From RUG100 sp963542695 (GTDB lineage Bacteria > Bacillota > Clostridia > Peptostreptococcales > Anaerovoracaceae), in NCBI GenBank assembly GCA_963542695.1, contig CAUTYX010000003.1, positions 62,001 through 126,000 on the forward strand: a DNA stretch of 64,000 bases, in the 5' to 3' direction. Positions 1 through 8,677 of this stretch are shown piece after piece. The notes beneath the pieces were generated by a model. It was not told the origin of the DNA and ran no database searches. It was given only the letters and a program-made list of their open reading frames with translations. The first letter of the stretch is position 1. The number at the start of each line of letters is the position of its first letter. Made by a program: the position numbers and the translations under genes.

Positions 1-732
1 GGTGAGGCTGACGCTCAATGCGCCGGCATCTTTTTTTGCTACTTTGCCGGCATCAAAGTAAAAGGTGATGCCTTCTTTTGTCAGGATGTACTGCTCCAAC
101 TGGTTACTGTCGGCAGATACCTTTTTCAAATCAATTTTATCTTTTCCGTATTCACTTTGGAGAGATTCATTGACCTTTGGTGTCAGCTTTTGCAAATAAC
201 CGGCTTTGAAGATTTGCTGGGACGTAAGAATAATGCCTGATTTGCCCCAAAAGTTATAGGTCATAACCTTGTCACCGGCGATGGATTCTTTCCCGCTTTT
301 TTCCAGGTATTCTCTTTGGTGAACCGCCATTCCCTTAATGTGATAGGGAGACTGATGGCTTTCGTGGCCTACCATAAAGGCGGCTTTATCATGGTCGCTG
401 AGATTGTTATAGCGTTCTTTAAACGCTGCCAGATCCTTGGTTACAGAGTCCTCGTACGGTTTAACTTTGTAAAGCTTTGGCAGCTTTGGCAAATCCACTG
501 ATGTGGAGACGGGCTTTCCAAACTCTGCCTTTGCGGCTTGCTCTTTGGCCGATTTTTTGTCGGTAAAATCGCTGTAGTACTTTTCAACGTATTTCGTAAA
601 ACTTCGTTGATTGTGGTAAGATTTGTTGTCCAGTACTTTATGAACAACGACTACGGCTAATACAATGACAACTAAAAGCACCAGCACTAACAGCCGGGTT
701 TTTCTTTTCTCTTTTTTGAATCGATATTTCAT
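1..732 (-). CDS. membrane-anchored extracellular protein, possibly polysaccharide deacetylase (3' end outside window)
   Basis: The frame stays open from an ATG at 732 to the window edge (244 codons), so the C-terminus is missing. The N-terminus is very basic (KYRFKKEKRKTR), followed by one hydrophobic segment of about 18 residues (LLVLVLLVVIVLAVVVV) and then a soluble, Lys-rich region. This is a type II membrane anchor or uncleaved signal. The distal visible part (TSQQIFKAGYLQKLTPKVN, then LTKEGITFYFD) resembles the DUF3298/RsiV-like domain that precedes the NodB deacetylase domain in PgdA-type peptidoglycan deacetylases. The catalytic domain would lie beyond the window, so the function is inference only. 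I see no good ribosome binding site before the ATG. A promoter-like TTGATG-16-TATACT lies upstream on the minus strand, overlapping the terminator of the neighbouring gene. Confidence 0.5.
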   Translation of the reverse strand, partial: MKYRFKKEKRKTRLLVLVLLVVIVLAVVVVHKVLDNKSYHNQRSFTKYVEKYYSDFTDKKSAKEQAAKAEFGKPVSTSVDLPKLPKLYKVKPYEDSVTKDLAAFKERYNNLSDHDKAAFMVGHESHQSPYHIKGMAVHQREYLEKSGKESIAGDKVMTYNFWGKSGIILTSQQIFKAGYLQKLTPKVNESLQSEYGKDKIDLKKVSADSNQLEQYILTKEGITFYFDAGKVAKKDAGALSVSLT

Positions 733-788
733 AAGTCTATATGTGGGAATTATATAAGATTAACGTACTGTAATTAGTATACCATGTA

Positions 789-842
789 ACAAAAAAACAT
801 CAACAAAGCAATGGGATTTTATCCGGAGTCTTTGTTGATGTT
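789..842 (-). terminator. rho-independent terminator after the BI-1 gene
   Basis: A perfect 13-bp inverted repeat (AACATCAACAAAG at 796-808, CTTTGTTGATGTT at 830-842) encloses a 21-nt loop. On the minus strand it is followed directly by seven T (789-795). It ends the ilvE-BI-1 transcript. Its 3' arm also contains the TTGATG hexamer that may serve as -35 for the next minus-strand gene. Confidence 0.85.
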
Positions 843-864
843 CTTTGTAAAGTGGTAAAGCGTA

Positions 865-1533
865 TTATGATCGGTTGCCGAAGATTGCCAAAAGGCGAAT
901 AAACAATCCGATAATGTCTACGAAAATATCTGCTGCAGAGTCGATGGCATTGTCGATGGTTTTAGGATATTGTTGAGCTTTGCTCCAATCATAGCCGATG
1001 TAACCGGCAAAGAGAAGTGCTACAACGTAGTCCATCCATGCCATTTCCACATGGAGAATGATGCGAAAGACGATTTCGATAACAACCGTGGCAAGGAGTG
1101 CCATAAATAAGGTTCGACCCAGTTCCAGGAAAAACCGTGGGAATGCCGTGGATAACAGCAACATTAGTGCCGTTGCCAATCCCGTCATCAAAAATGCCAA
1201 GGTGACATCTCCCCATTGATAGTGGGCGACAATGTAGGTGACAGCGATTCCCATAGAGACAGATAATCCGGTAAAGCCGACAAAGCTAACGGCAGGATTA
1301 TCGCTTTTGTACACTACAAATAGGGAAACAAGGCTTCCTCCAAAATAGATAACCAGCATCAGAATGGGATGCATCTGGGAAATGGAATTTTGTAAATACA
1401 GCGCCATAGCCATATTGACACCGATTCCAAAGAGTAGCACGGCACCGATTAACAGATTGTAAATACGTGGGGTGACCATGGTTCCTTCTTGCTTTGACAA
1501 ACGTATCTGTTTGTATTCTCGATTGTCATACAT
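865..1533 (-). CDS. Bax inhibitor-1 (BI-1/YccA) family integral membrane protein
   Basis: 222 residues with about seven hydrophobic helices after a short polar N-terminus (MYDNREYKQIRLSKQEG). The order and spacing of the helices, the 'YFGGSLVSLFVVYK' and 'GFTGLSVSMGIAVTYI' segments, and the late acidic helix 'ALLFAGYIGYDWSKAQ' fit the BI-1/UPF0005 family. Bacterial members such as YetJ are pH-sensitive calcium leak channels, but the physiological role here is unknown. The start is set by AAAGGAG 9 nt upstream, and that site overlaps the ilvE stop codon. The gene begins 14 bp after ilvE, so the two are co-transcribed and probably translationally coupled. A strong terminator follows. Confidence 0.85.
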   Translation of the reverse strand: MYDNREYKQIRLSKQEGTMVTPRIYNLLIGAVLLFGIGVNMAMALYLQNSISQMHPILMLVIYFGGSLVSLFVVYKSDNPAVSFVGFTGLSVSMGIAVTYIVAHYQWGDVTLAFLMTGLATALMLLLSTAFPRFFLELGRTLFMALLATVVIEIVFRIILHVEMAWMDYVVALLFAGYIGYDWSKAQQYPKTIDNAIDSAADIFVDIIGLFIRLLAIFGNRS

Positions 1534-1547
1534 ACGATAAAGCTCCT

Positions 1548-2579
1548 TTATTTTACAGTAATTTCGTGAATCCAGCCTTCCGGTGCCTCAACCGTTCCTT
1601 TCTGGATGCCCAGCAATGTGTCATATAGCTCTTTTGTTACAGGACCCATATTGTCCATGCCGCTGGGGAAGACAACTTCCTTGCCGTGATCGTAAATCTT
1701 TCCAACAGGAGAGATAACAGCAGCGGTGCCACAAAGACCACATTCGGCAAATTCATGTACTTCCTCCAAAGCTACAGGTCGTTCCTCCGTTTTAAGACCT
1801 AGAATTTCCTTGGCAACATACATAAGAGACCGTCTTGTAACGGAAGGCAAAATAGTGTCAGACTTAGGTGTTACTACGGTGTTGTCTTTGGTAATAAAGA
1901 TAATATTGGCGCCACCGGTTTCCTCTACAAAGGTGCGAGTCTTGGAATCCAGATACATGTTTTCCGCAAACCCTTCATTGTGAGCCGTCATAATGGCGTG
2001 CAAACTCATGGCATAGTTTAGACCTGCCTTAATATGACCTGTTCCATTTGGAGCTGCTCTGTCAAAGTCGGACACCTTGATAACAATCGGCTTTGCACCT
2101 TCCTTAAAATAGGGTCCTACCGGTGTGGCAAAGAGGCGGAACTGGTACTGATGATCCGGAGCTACGCCGATAACAGAGCCGCTGCCAAAGAGGAAGGGAC
2201 GCAGGTACAAGGAAGCACCGGAACTGTATGGCGGTACAAAGTCGGCATTGGCAGCAACAACTTTGTCTACGGCGTCCATAAACATTTCCTTTGTAATAGG
2301 CGGAATTTCAAGACGTTTTGCAGAGTCGATCATTCTTTCTGCGTTTAGATCAGGGCGGAATGTTACAATTCGTCCATCGACGGTTTCGTATGCCTTTAGC
2401 CCTTCGAAACAGGTTTGAGCATACTGAAATACCCCGGCACATTCGTTAATGGCAATGGTGCCCTGGTCGCTAAGGACGCCTTCACTCCATTTTCCGTCTT
2501 TCCAATTTGCAACGTATCGCCAGTCTGTTTGTTGGTATTCAAACCCCATGGTGCCCCAATCGATGTCTTTCTTAGCCAT
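1548..2579 (-). CDS. ilvE: branched-chain amino acid aminotransferase
   Basis: A PLP-dependent class IV aminotransferase that interconverts Leu, Ile and Val with their 2-oxo acids using glutamate/2-oxoglutarate. It is 343 residues, normal for type 2 BCAT (DIDWGTMGFEYQQTDWRY start). The PLP lysine lies in GHIKAGLNYAMSLHA, and the cofactor phosphate region is EETGGANIIFI. I chose the ATG at 2579 (MAKKDIDW) because AAGGGAG lies 10 nt upstream. A TTG two codons earlier would sit only 4 nt from the site. The gene is first in an operon with the BI-1 gene and has a near-consensus promoter at 2625-2653. No other branched-chain biosynthesis genes lie nearby. Confidence 0.95.
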   Translation of the reverse strand: MAKKDIDWGTMGFEYQQTDWRYVANWKDGKWSEGVLSDQGTIAINECAGVFQYAQTCFEGLKAYETVDGRIVTFRPDLNAERMIDSAKRLEIPPITKEMFMDAVDKVVAANADFVPPYSSGASLYLRPFLFGSGSVIGVAPDHQYQFRLFATPVGPYFKEGAKPIVIKVSDFDRAAPNGTGHIKAGLNYAMSLHAIMTAHNEGFAENMYLDSKTRTFVEETGGANIIFITKDNTVVTPKSDTILPSVTRRSLMYVAKEILGLKTEERPVALEEVHEFAECGLCGTAAVISPVGKIYDHGKEVVFPSGMDNMGPVTKELYDTLLGIQKGTVEAPEGWIHEITVK

Positions 2580-2624
2580 TTTCAAAATACTCCCTTCTAT
2601 GTAAAAAAATTATAAACTTATTAG

Positions 2625-2653
2625 AGTATACTCCTTTTAATTCCATTTGTTAA
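2625..2653 (-). promoter_or_regulatory. sigma-A type promoter for ilvE
   Basis: On the minus strand TTAACA (2648-2653) and TATACT (2625-2630) are separated by exactly 17 bp, 46 bp upstream of the ilvE ATG. Confidence 0.65.
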
Positions 2654-2734
2654 CAATTTCAATAGGGATTTCAGGGGGAAGTATGCTATACTGATACCAG
2701 TTACCCGCAATTATTGTATAGAGAGGTGCGAGCA

Positions 2735-3169
2735 ATGAAAAACACGCAAGCAAAACAAACGAGAATTATTTCCATGGTAGTAGCGGTTATGATGCTGCTG
2801 GCCAGTTTAGCAATGCTATCCGGTTGTGGCAAGGCAAAAACCCTGGAAGACTACGTTAACGCTGAAAAAGATGCCAAGAGTCAGTTGGAACAGTTGGAAA
2901 AATCCATCAGCAACAGCACCATGGACGTAAATTTGGAAATTAAAGAAAACACCATGACCATGACTCTCAAAATGAAGGAAAAGCTTTCCAAGGATATGGT
3001 GGCAACCTACAAGAAAACCTTTGAAGATTCTTTTGCAAAGAGTGACAGTAACCCGATCTCTTCTATGGTTCAGCAGCTGCAAAAGGAATCGGGCATTAAA
3101 GATGCCTCTATGAAAGTGCTGGTATTAAACGGAGATGATTCGGAAATATTCAGTCACGAATACAAATAA
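2735..3169 (+). CDS. DUF4854 family lipoprotein
   Basis: 144 residues. The N-terminus is a lipoprotein signal: basic residues (MKNTQAKQTR), a hydrophobic stretch and the lipobox LSGC, so the mature protein is probably lipid-anchored at Cys30. The mature part starts KAKTLEDYVNAEKDAKSQLEQL and ends with MKVLVLNGDDSEIFSHEY. This matches the small clostridial DUF4854 family, whose function is unknown. The ATG at 2735 is preceded by GAGAGGTG; the longer TTG start at 2714 would place seven residues before the basic N-region and has no site. It is a single-gene unit, divergent from ilvE and ended by a terminator. Confidence 0.75.
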   Translation: MKNTQAKQTRIISMVVAVMMLLASLAMLSGCGKAKTLEDYVNAEKDAKSQLEQLEKSISNSTMDVNLEIKENTMTMTLKMKEKLSKDMVATYKKTFEDSFAKSDSNPISSMVQQLQKESGIKDASMKVLVLNGDDSEIFSHEYK

Positions 3170-3211
3170 AGAAAAAAAAGACTAGCAACAAGATTAGGGT
3201 AATGACAAAAG

Positions 3212-3254
3212 AAAAACTGCCGGGGTGTAACAGCTGCCGGTAGTTTTATTTTTT
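3212..3254 (+). terminator. rho-independent terminator after the DUF4854 lipoprotein gene
   Basis: AAAACTGCCGG pairs with CCGGTAGTTTT (one G-U pair) around a 13-nt loop, followed by a T-rich stretch ATTTTTTG. Confidence 0.75.
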
Positions 3255-3281
3255 GCCTTTTAAATACCAATCATGTATAAT
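3253..3281 (+). promoter_or_regulatory. promoter of the CNNM-secA-prfB operon
   Basis: TTGCCT (3253-3258), 17-bp spacer, TATAAT (3276-3281), 40 bp before the first gene. Confidence 0.65.
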
Positions 3282-3321
3282 AATGTATTGCACGAAAAGG
3301 CGATGAAATAAGGAGGGGTAC

Positions 3322-4611
3322 ATGGAGCATGGTATGACAACATCCGTTGTGGCAATTCTTGTGCTAGTTGTATTTTCCGGCTACTTTTCGGCTACGGAAA
3401 CAGCCTTTACTTCATTAAATAGAATCAAAATAAAAAACAGGGCAGCAGATGGTGACAAAGGGTCGATACGTGTCCTTCGTCTTTCCGACAATTATGACAA
3501 CCTGCTGTCTACTATTTTAATTGGAAATAACATTGTAAATATTGCGGTAACAGCCATTGCAACGGCTTTGTTTATGCAGTTGTACGGAGAAATGGGACCT
3601 ACCATCTCCACTATTGTAATGACCGTGGTTGTATTGATCTTCGGGGAAATTACGCCAAAGAGCCTGGCAAAAGAATTCCCTGAGGATTTTTCCCGATTTT
3701 CTTCCGGGTTAATCGGTATTCTGTTGGTGATTTTGACACCTATCAACTGTATATTCTCCTATTGGAAAAAACTGATTCTGAAAATCTTCAAAGTAACGGC
3801 GGCGCCCAATATTACAGAAGAAGAATTGAAAACCCTGGTGGAAGAAGCCGAAACAGAAGGCAGCATTGAGGCTGAGCAAAAGGAGCTTATTCAAAATGCC
3901 ATTGAGTTTAATGATTTGACGGCAGAGGAGGTTATGACACCACGGCCGGAGATCGAAGGCATTGAAATTGATACCGATGAAGATTTGGTAGCGGCGCTAT
4001 TTCGTAACAGCGGATTTTCCAGGATTCTGGTTTACGAAGATGATATGGATAAGATTCTAGGGGTATTAAACCAAAAGGATTTTCATAACTATATATATGG
4101 AGGAGAATACCAAATCTCCGACTTTGTAAAGCCGGTGGTCTTTGTGGCCGAAACCATGAAGATTGCCGTTTTGCTAAAAAAACTCCAGACCCTAAAGACC
4201 CACATGTCTGTAGTGGTGGATGAGTACGGCGGAACCCAGGGACTGGTAACCATGGAGGATATTATTGAGGAATTGGTTGGGGAGATTTATGATGAGCATG
4301 ATGCCATTATGAGCCAGGAAGTAACCCAGCTGCAAAACGGCAGCTACCGGGTTATGGGAAATGCGTCCCTTGCCAAAGTCTTTGACTTTTTTGAAATTCC
4401 CGATGATGATATAAAAGCCAATACCATTAACGGATGGGTGATGATTTGTCTCGATCGATTGCCTGCCAGAGGAGATACGTTTACCTATGAGACGGGGAAT
4501 GTGAAATTGGATGTGAGGGTGACCAAGGTTGCTTCTCGAAAAGCATTGGAAATTAACGTTGTGCGTACAGAGATAGATGACGATCAAACAGAAGACGTGA
4601 AAGGAGATTAG
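3322..4611 (+). CDS. CNNM/CBS-pair/CorC_HlyC membrane protein (hemolysin C family)
   Basis: 429 residues. Residues 1-180 carry the CNNM (DUF21) transmembrane domain, with the family signature ATETAFTSLNRIKIKN near residue 25 and LIGNNIVNIAVTAI. Two CBS motifs follow at about 200-320 (MTPRPEIEGIEID; HMSVVVDEYGGTQGLVTMEDIIEELVGEI). A C-terminal CorC_HlyC domain ends near residue 415. The family includes Mg2+ export/homeostasis proteins (CorC, MpfA); the 'hemolysin' name is historical. AAGGAGG precedes the ATG. The gene leads an operon and lies 4 bp upstream of secA. Confidence 0.9.
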   Translation: MEHGMTTSVVAILVLVVFSGYFSATETAFTSLNRIKIKNRAADGDKGSIRVLRLSDNYDNLLSTILIGNNIVNIAVTAIATALFMQLYGEMGPTISTIVMTVVVLIFGEITPKSLAKEFPEDFSRFSSGLIGILLVILTPINCIFSYWKKLILKIFKVTAAPNITEEELKTLVEEAETEGSIEAEQKELIQNAIEFNDLTAEEVMTPRPEIEGIEIDTDEDLVAALFRNSGFSRILVYEDDMDKILGVLNQKDFHNYIYGGEYQISDFVKPVVFVAETMKIAVLLKKLQTLKTHMSVVVDEYGGTQGLVTMEDIIEELVGEIYDEHDAIMSQEVTQLQNGSYRVMGNASLAKVFDFFEIPDDDIKANTINGWVMICLDRLPARGDTFTYETGNVKLDVRVTKVASRKALEINVVRTEIDDDQTEDVKGD

Positions 4612-4615
4612 AAAT

Positions 4616-7372
4616 ATGGGATTGCTGCAAAAAATATTTGGTGATCTGAATGCAAAAGAAGTTAAAAAAATCGAAAAAATTGTCGATAAGATTGAATCTT
4701 TTGATGAAGAAATGAAAAACTTGTCTGATGAGGAACTACAGGCAAAGACGCCGTATTTTAAAGAGCGACTGGCCAATGGGGAAACCTTAGACGATATTTT
4801 GCCGGAGGCCTTTGCGGCCTGCCGAGAAGCTGATTATCGTGTCCTTGGAATGAAGCCGTTTCGGGTACAGCTGATTGGTGGTGTCGTTCTTCACCAAGGT
4901 CGTATTGCCGAGATGAAAACCGGGGAAGGTAAAACTTTGGTGGCTACCTTGCCGGTATACCTAAATGCTCTGGAGGGCAAAGGTGTCCATGTGGTTACTG
5001 TCAACGACTACCTGGCAAAGCGTGACGCCGAGTGGATGGGAAAGACATATAGCTTTCTGGGACTCACTGTTGGCGTAGTCATTCATGGCATCGAAGAGGA
5101 AGAGCGGCGGGCAGCCTATGAAGCTGATGTTACCTATGGTACCAACAACGAATACGGTTTTGACTACCTGCGGGACAACATGGTGACATACCAAGAAGAT
5201 ATGATGCAGCGCCCTCTTAACTTTGCCATTGTCGACGAGGTGGACTCCATCCTTATTGACGAAGCAAGAACGCCGTTGATTATTTCCGGTCAGGGGGACG
5301 AATCTACGGAGTTGTACCAGACCGCAGACCGGTTTGCCAAGGGGCTGGATAAATCCGACTACATTATAGAAGAAAAAGACAAGCAAATTTCCCTGTCGGA
5401 AAGCGGTGTGAAAAAATGCGAGGGATTCTTTGAAATCGACAATTTCTCTGACCCGGAACACATGGAAATCAACCACCATGTAATGCAGGCGCTAAAAGCC
5501 CGCTATATTATGATTCGCGATGTTGACTACATTGTCAAAGATGGCGAAGTCGTTATTGTTGATGAATTTACCGGGCGTCTTATGTTTGGCCGTCGTTACA
5601 GCGACGGATTGCACCAGGCTATCGAAGCCAAGGAAGCGGTAACGGTAAATTCCGAGTCAAAGACCTTGGCGACCATTACCTTGCAAAACTATTTCAGAAT
5701 GTACAATAAACTGTCGGGAATGACAGGTACAGCCAAGACAGAGGAAGATGAATTCCGTGATATTTACAATATGGATGTTGTGGTTGTTCCCACCAATAAA
5801 CCGGTAGTCCGTGAAGATATGCCTGATGCTGTCTTTGCCACCGAAAAAGGAAAGTACCAGGCGATTGTGGATCGAGTGGTAGCGGCTCACGAAAAAGGCC
5901 AGCCGGTTTTGGTCGGTACCATTTCTGTAGAAAAGTCTGAGCTGATTGCAGAGCTTTTGAAGCGAAAAGGCGTTGGGCACTTTAACGTATTAAACGCCAA
6001 ATACCATGAAAAGGAAGCCGCCATTGTTGCCGAAGCCGGTAGAGAAGGTGCCATTACCATTGCTACCAACATGGCCGGTCGAGGAACCGACATTATTCTC
6101 GGGGGAAACCCGGAATTTTCTGCCAGAAAAGAGCTGATGAAGGAAGAAGAATACGATGAAGACGTATTGTCTTATGCGGTATCCTCCATTCCTACTGACG
6201 ATAAAGTGATTCTGGATGCCAGAAAGCGATTCCGTCAGCTGCAGGAAAAATATAAGGCGGAGATGGCAGACGAACAGCAACGAGTAAAGGATGCCGGAGG
6301 GTTGCTGATCATCGGTACAGAGCGTCACGAATCACGGCGAATTGACAACCAGCTGCGTGGTCGTTCCGGTCGTCAAGGAGATCCGGGTATGACCCAGTTC
6401 TGCGTTGCTCTGGAAGATGATTTGATGCGTCTTTTCGGCGGGGACAGAATGCGTGGTATCGTAGACCGTCTCGGTGTGGAAGAAGACGAAGCTATTGAAT
6501 CGGGAATGGTATCGCGTTCCATCGAAAACGCCCAGAAGAAAGTGGAAGGCCGTAATTTTTCCATTCGTAAATACGTACTGCAGTACGACAACGTAATGAA
6601 TAAACAGCGAGAAATTATTTACGGAGAGAGAAAGAAAGTATTGATGGGTGAAAACCTAAAGGAATACATTCTTCACATGGCACAGGAGCTGGCTGATCAC
6701 GAAGTCAATGCGGTAGTAGTCGAATCCAAATTCCCCGAAGAATGGGATTTCTCACGATTGAACAAAAAACTGAAAGAAATCTGTCCTCGCTTTAAGGGAC
6801 TATCTTATGACGACGAAGAAATCGCCGCGATGGATGAGAACTGGTTGCAAGACGATGTTAACGAAGCCTTTTCCAAACTATACGATGAAAAAGAAGTGGA
6901 AATTGGTGCAGAGCAAATGCGTGAACTGGAACGTATGATTCTCATTCGCGTAGTAGATAATAAATGGATGGATCATATTGATGCCATGGATCAGCTGCGA
7001 ACAGGAATCGGTCTCAGGGGATTAGGAGGCCAAGACCCGGCCGGTGCCTATGCACAGGAAGGCTTTGACATGTTTGAAGCCATGGTGCAGTCCATTAAGG
7101 AAGAAACGGTTATGTTCTGCTATAACGCAACCATCGAAACCAATGTGGAAAGAAAGCAGGTTATGATTGGTGGCGAAGGTCGTAAAGATGAATACGATGC
7201 CTCTATGTTTGCTTCTTCTGAGGAAGAGTCCATGCCGGAGCAGGAAGAAATTCCCGAAAGAGAAAGAAAGCAGGAAACGGTACGGCGAAAGACTCCCAAG
7301 GTAGGAAGAAACGATCCTTGCCCTTGTGGAAGCGGTAAAAAATACAAGTATTGTCACGGCAGAGAGGAATGA
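4616..7372 (+). CDS. secA: preprotein translocase ATPase SecA
   Basis: 918 residues. SecA is the motor that drives unfolded precursors through SecYEG at the membrane. Visible landmarks are the Walker A motif MKTGEGKTLVATLP (about 100-113), TVNDYLAKRDAEWM, the DEAD-type VDEVDSILIDEARTPLIISG, NMAGRGTDI, ERHESRRIDNQLRGRSGRQGD and the wing/scaffold region. The C-terminus is a zinc-binding SEC-C tail with CPCGSGKKYKYCHG. A GGAGATTAGAAA site precedes the ATG. It lies 4 bp after the CNNM gene and 6 bp before prfB. The secA-prfB pair is a common Firmicutes arrangement. Confidence 0.98.
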   Translation: MGLLQKIFGDLNAKEVKKIEKIVDKIESFDEEMKNLSDEELQAKTPYFKERLANGETLDDILPEAFAACREADYRVLGMKPFRVQLIGGVVLHQGRIAEMKTGEGKTLVATLPVYLNALEGKGVHVVTVNDYLAKRDAEWMGKTYSFLGLTVGVVIHGIEEEERRAAYEADVTYGTNNEYGFDYLRDNMVTYQEDMMQRPLNFAIVDEVDSILIDEARTPLIISGQGDESTELYQTADRFAKGLDKSDYIIEEKDKQISLSESGVKKCEGFFEIDNFSDPEHMEINHHVMQALKARYIMIRDVDYIVKDGEVVIVDEFTGRLMFGRRYSDGLHQAIEAKEAVTVNSESKTLATITLQNYFRMYNKLSGMTGTAKTEEDEFRDIYNMDVVVVPTNKPVVREDMPDAVFATEKGKYQAIVDRVVAAHEKGQPVLVGTISVEKSELIAELLKRKGVGHFNVLNAKYHEKEAAIVAEAGREGAITIATNMAGRGTDIILGGNPEFSARKELMKEEEYDEDVLSYAVSSIPTDDKVILDARKRFRQLQEKYKAEMADEQQRVKDAGGLLIIGTERHESRRIDNQLRGRSGRQGDPGMTQFCVALEDDLMRLFGGDRMRGIVDRLGVEEDEAIESGMVSRSIENAQKKVEGRNFSIRKYVLQYDNVMNKQREIIYGERKKVLMGENLKEYILHMAQELADHEVNAVVVESKFPEEWDFSRLNKKLKEICPRFKGLSYDDEEIAAMDENWLQDDVNEAFSKLYDEKEVEIGAEQMRELERMILIRVVDNKWMDHIDAMDQLRTGIGLRGLGGQDPAGAYAQEGFDMFEAMVQSIKEETVMFCYNATIETNVERKQVMIGGEGRKDEYDASMFASSEEESMPEQEEIPERERKQETVRRKTPKVGRNDPCPCGSGKKYKYCHGREE

Positions 7373-7378
7373 TGATAA

Positions 7379-8477
7379 ATGTCTCTTGACGAAATTAGAA
7401 TGGATGTACAGCGGCTGCAGAGCAGTCTTAAAGAGGTAGGTGAGTCCCTTTGACCCGGAGGGACTCCGACTAAGAATAGAAGAACTGACTAAAGAATCGG
7501 AAAAAGATGGGTTTTGGAATGACCAGCGTGGCGCACAGAAAGTCTTAAAAGAGAGAAAATCCTTGGAAGACAAGATGAAAGAGTACGAAAGTCTGCAGAT
7601 GCAGCTGTCTGACCTGGAAGTTCTTTTAGAAATGGCCGACGAAGGGGATGCAGAGGGGCTGGAAGAGGAAATAGTCCAGAGCTATGAAGCGTATCAAAGG
7701 GATTTTGACAGCTTTCGTATTAAAACCCTATTGTCGGGGGAATACGATAAAAACAATGCCATTGTTTCCATGCATGGAGGCAGTGGCGGTACTGATGCCA
7801 AGGACTGGGCGGAAATGCTCTATCGCATGTACGTTCGCTGGGCAGAGAGTAAGGGGTACAAAGTCAAGGTGATGGATTACCAGGATGATGACGAAGGAGG
7901 CATTAACAGTGCCACGATTCTTGTGGAAGGGGAAAATGCCTATGGGTACCTGAAAAACGAGAAGGGGGTTCATCGACTGGTTCGCATTTCTCCTTTTGAC
8001 TCCTCCGGAAGGCGCCACACATCCTTTGCGTCTATCGATGTGACACCGGAAATGGATGATGACATCGAAGTGGATATCAACCCGGACGATTTGCGTATTG
8101 ACACATTCCGTTCCAGCGGTGCCGGCGGCCAGCACGTTAACAAGACAGATTCGGCCATTCGGATTACCCACCTTCCCACCAACATTGTGGTGTCTTGCCA
8201 AAATGAACGGTCCCAGCACCAGAATAAAGACACAGCCATGAAGCTTCTAAAAAGTAAGCTGATGGAGCTGGCAGAGCAGGAACATAAGGCCAATTTGGCA
8301 GAGTTGAAAGGGGACTATTCCCAAATTACATGGGGAAGTCAGATCAGATCCTATGTATTCCATCCCTACACCATGGTAAAGGACCATCGAACCAACGCAG
8401 AGGTAGGCAATGTCCAGGCCGTTATGGATGGAGATTTGGATATATTTATTAACGAAATGCTAAAGCATAAGGAATAG
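7379..8477 (+). CDS. prfB: peptide chain release factor 2, expressed by programmed +1 frameshift
   Basis: Frame 0 starts at ATG 7379 and encodes 24 residues (MSLDEIRMDVQ...GESL) up to CTT TGA at 7448-7453. Slipping +1 on CTT-T gives GAC at 7452 and continues DPEGLRLRIEEL to 8477, for 365 residues in total. The Shine-Dalgarno-like GGTGAG lies 3 nt before CTT, the spacing known to stimulate RF2 frameshifting. RF2 landmarks are the SPF anticodon-like tripeptide (RISPFDSSGRRHTSF) and the catalytic GGQ (SSGAGGQHVNKTDSA). RF2 recognises UGA and UAA, and in-frame UGA makes synthesis autoregulatory. A GTG-initiated frame from 7440 would lack the N-terminal domain start and is not needed. Confidence 0.96.
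7439..7454 (+). promoter_or_regulatory. RF2 programmed frameshift site
   Basis: GGTGAG-TCC-CTT-TGA-C: an internal Shine-Dalgarno-like element, 3-nt spacer, slippery CTT codon, in-frame TGA and following C (a poor termination context). All elements of the known prfB autoregulatory frameshift are present. Confidence 0.93.
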
Positions 8478-8677
8478 ACCGAAGTAACTGAAAGCTGCTG
8501 TAATAGAGACAGAGGAAGTATTCAATTCATTTTAGAATGTTCATATTGTATACAGTATTTATATTTATGAGCCATTGAGTTTGTCACTTTCTTGTGCTAG
8601 TATTTAGGCGTCGTTTTTTTGAGACAGGTTTTGATATAAACCTGCAGGTATGATGTGAAAGACAAGGAGGGTTCTAA

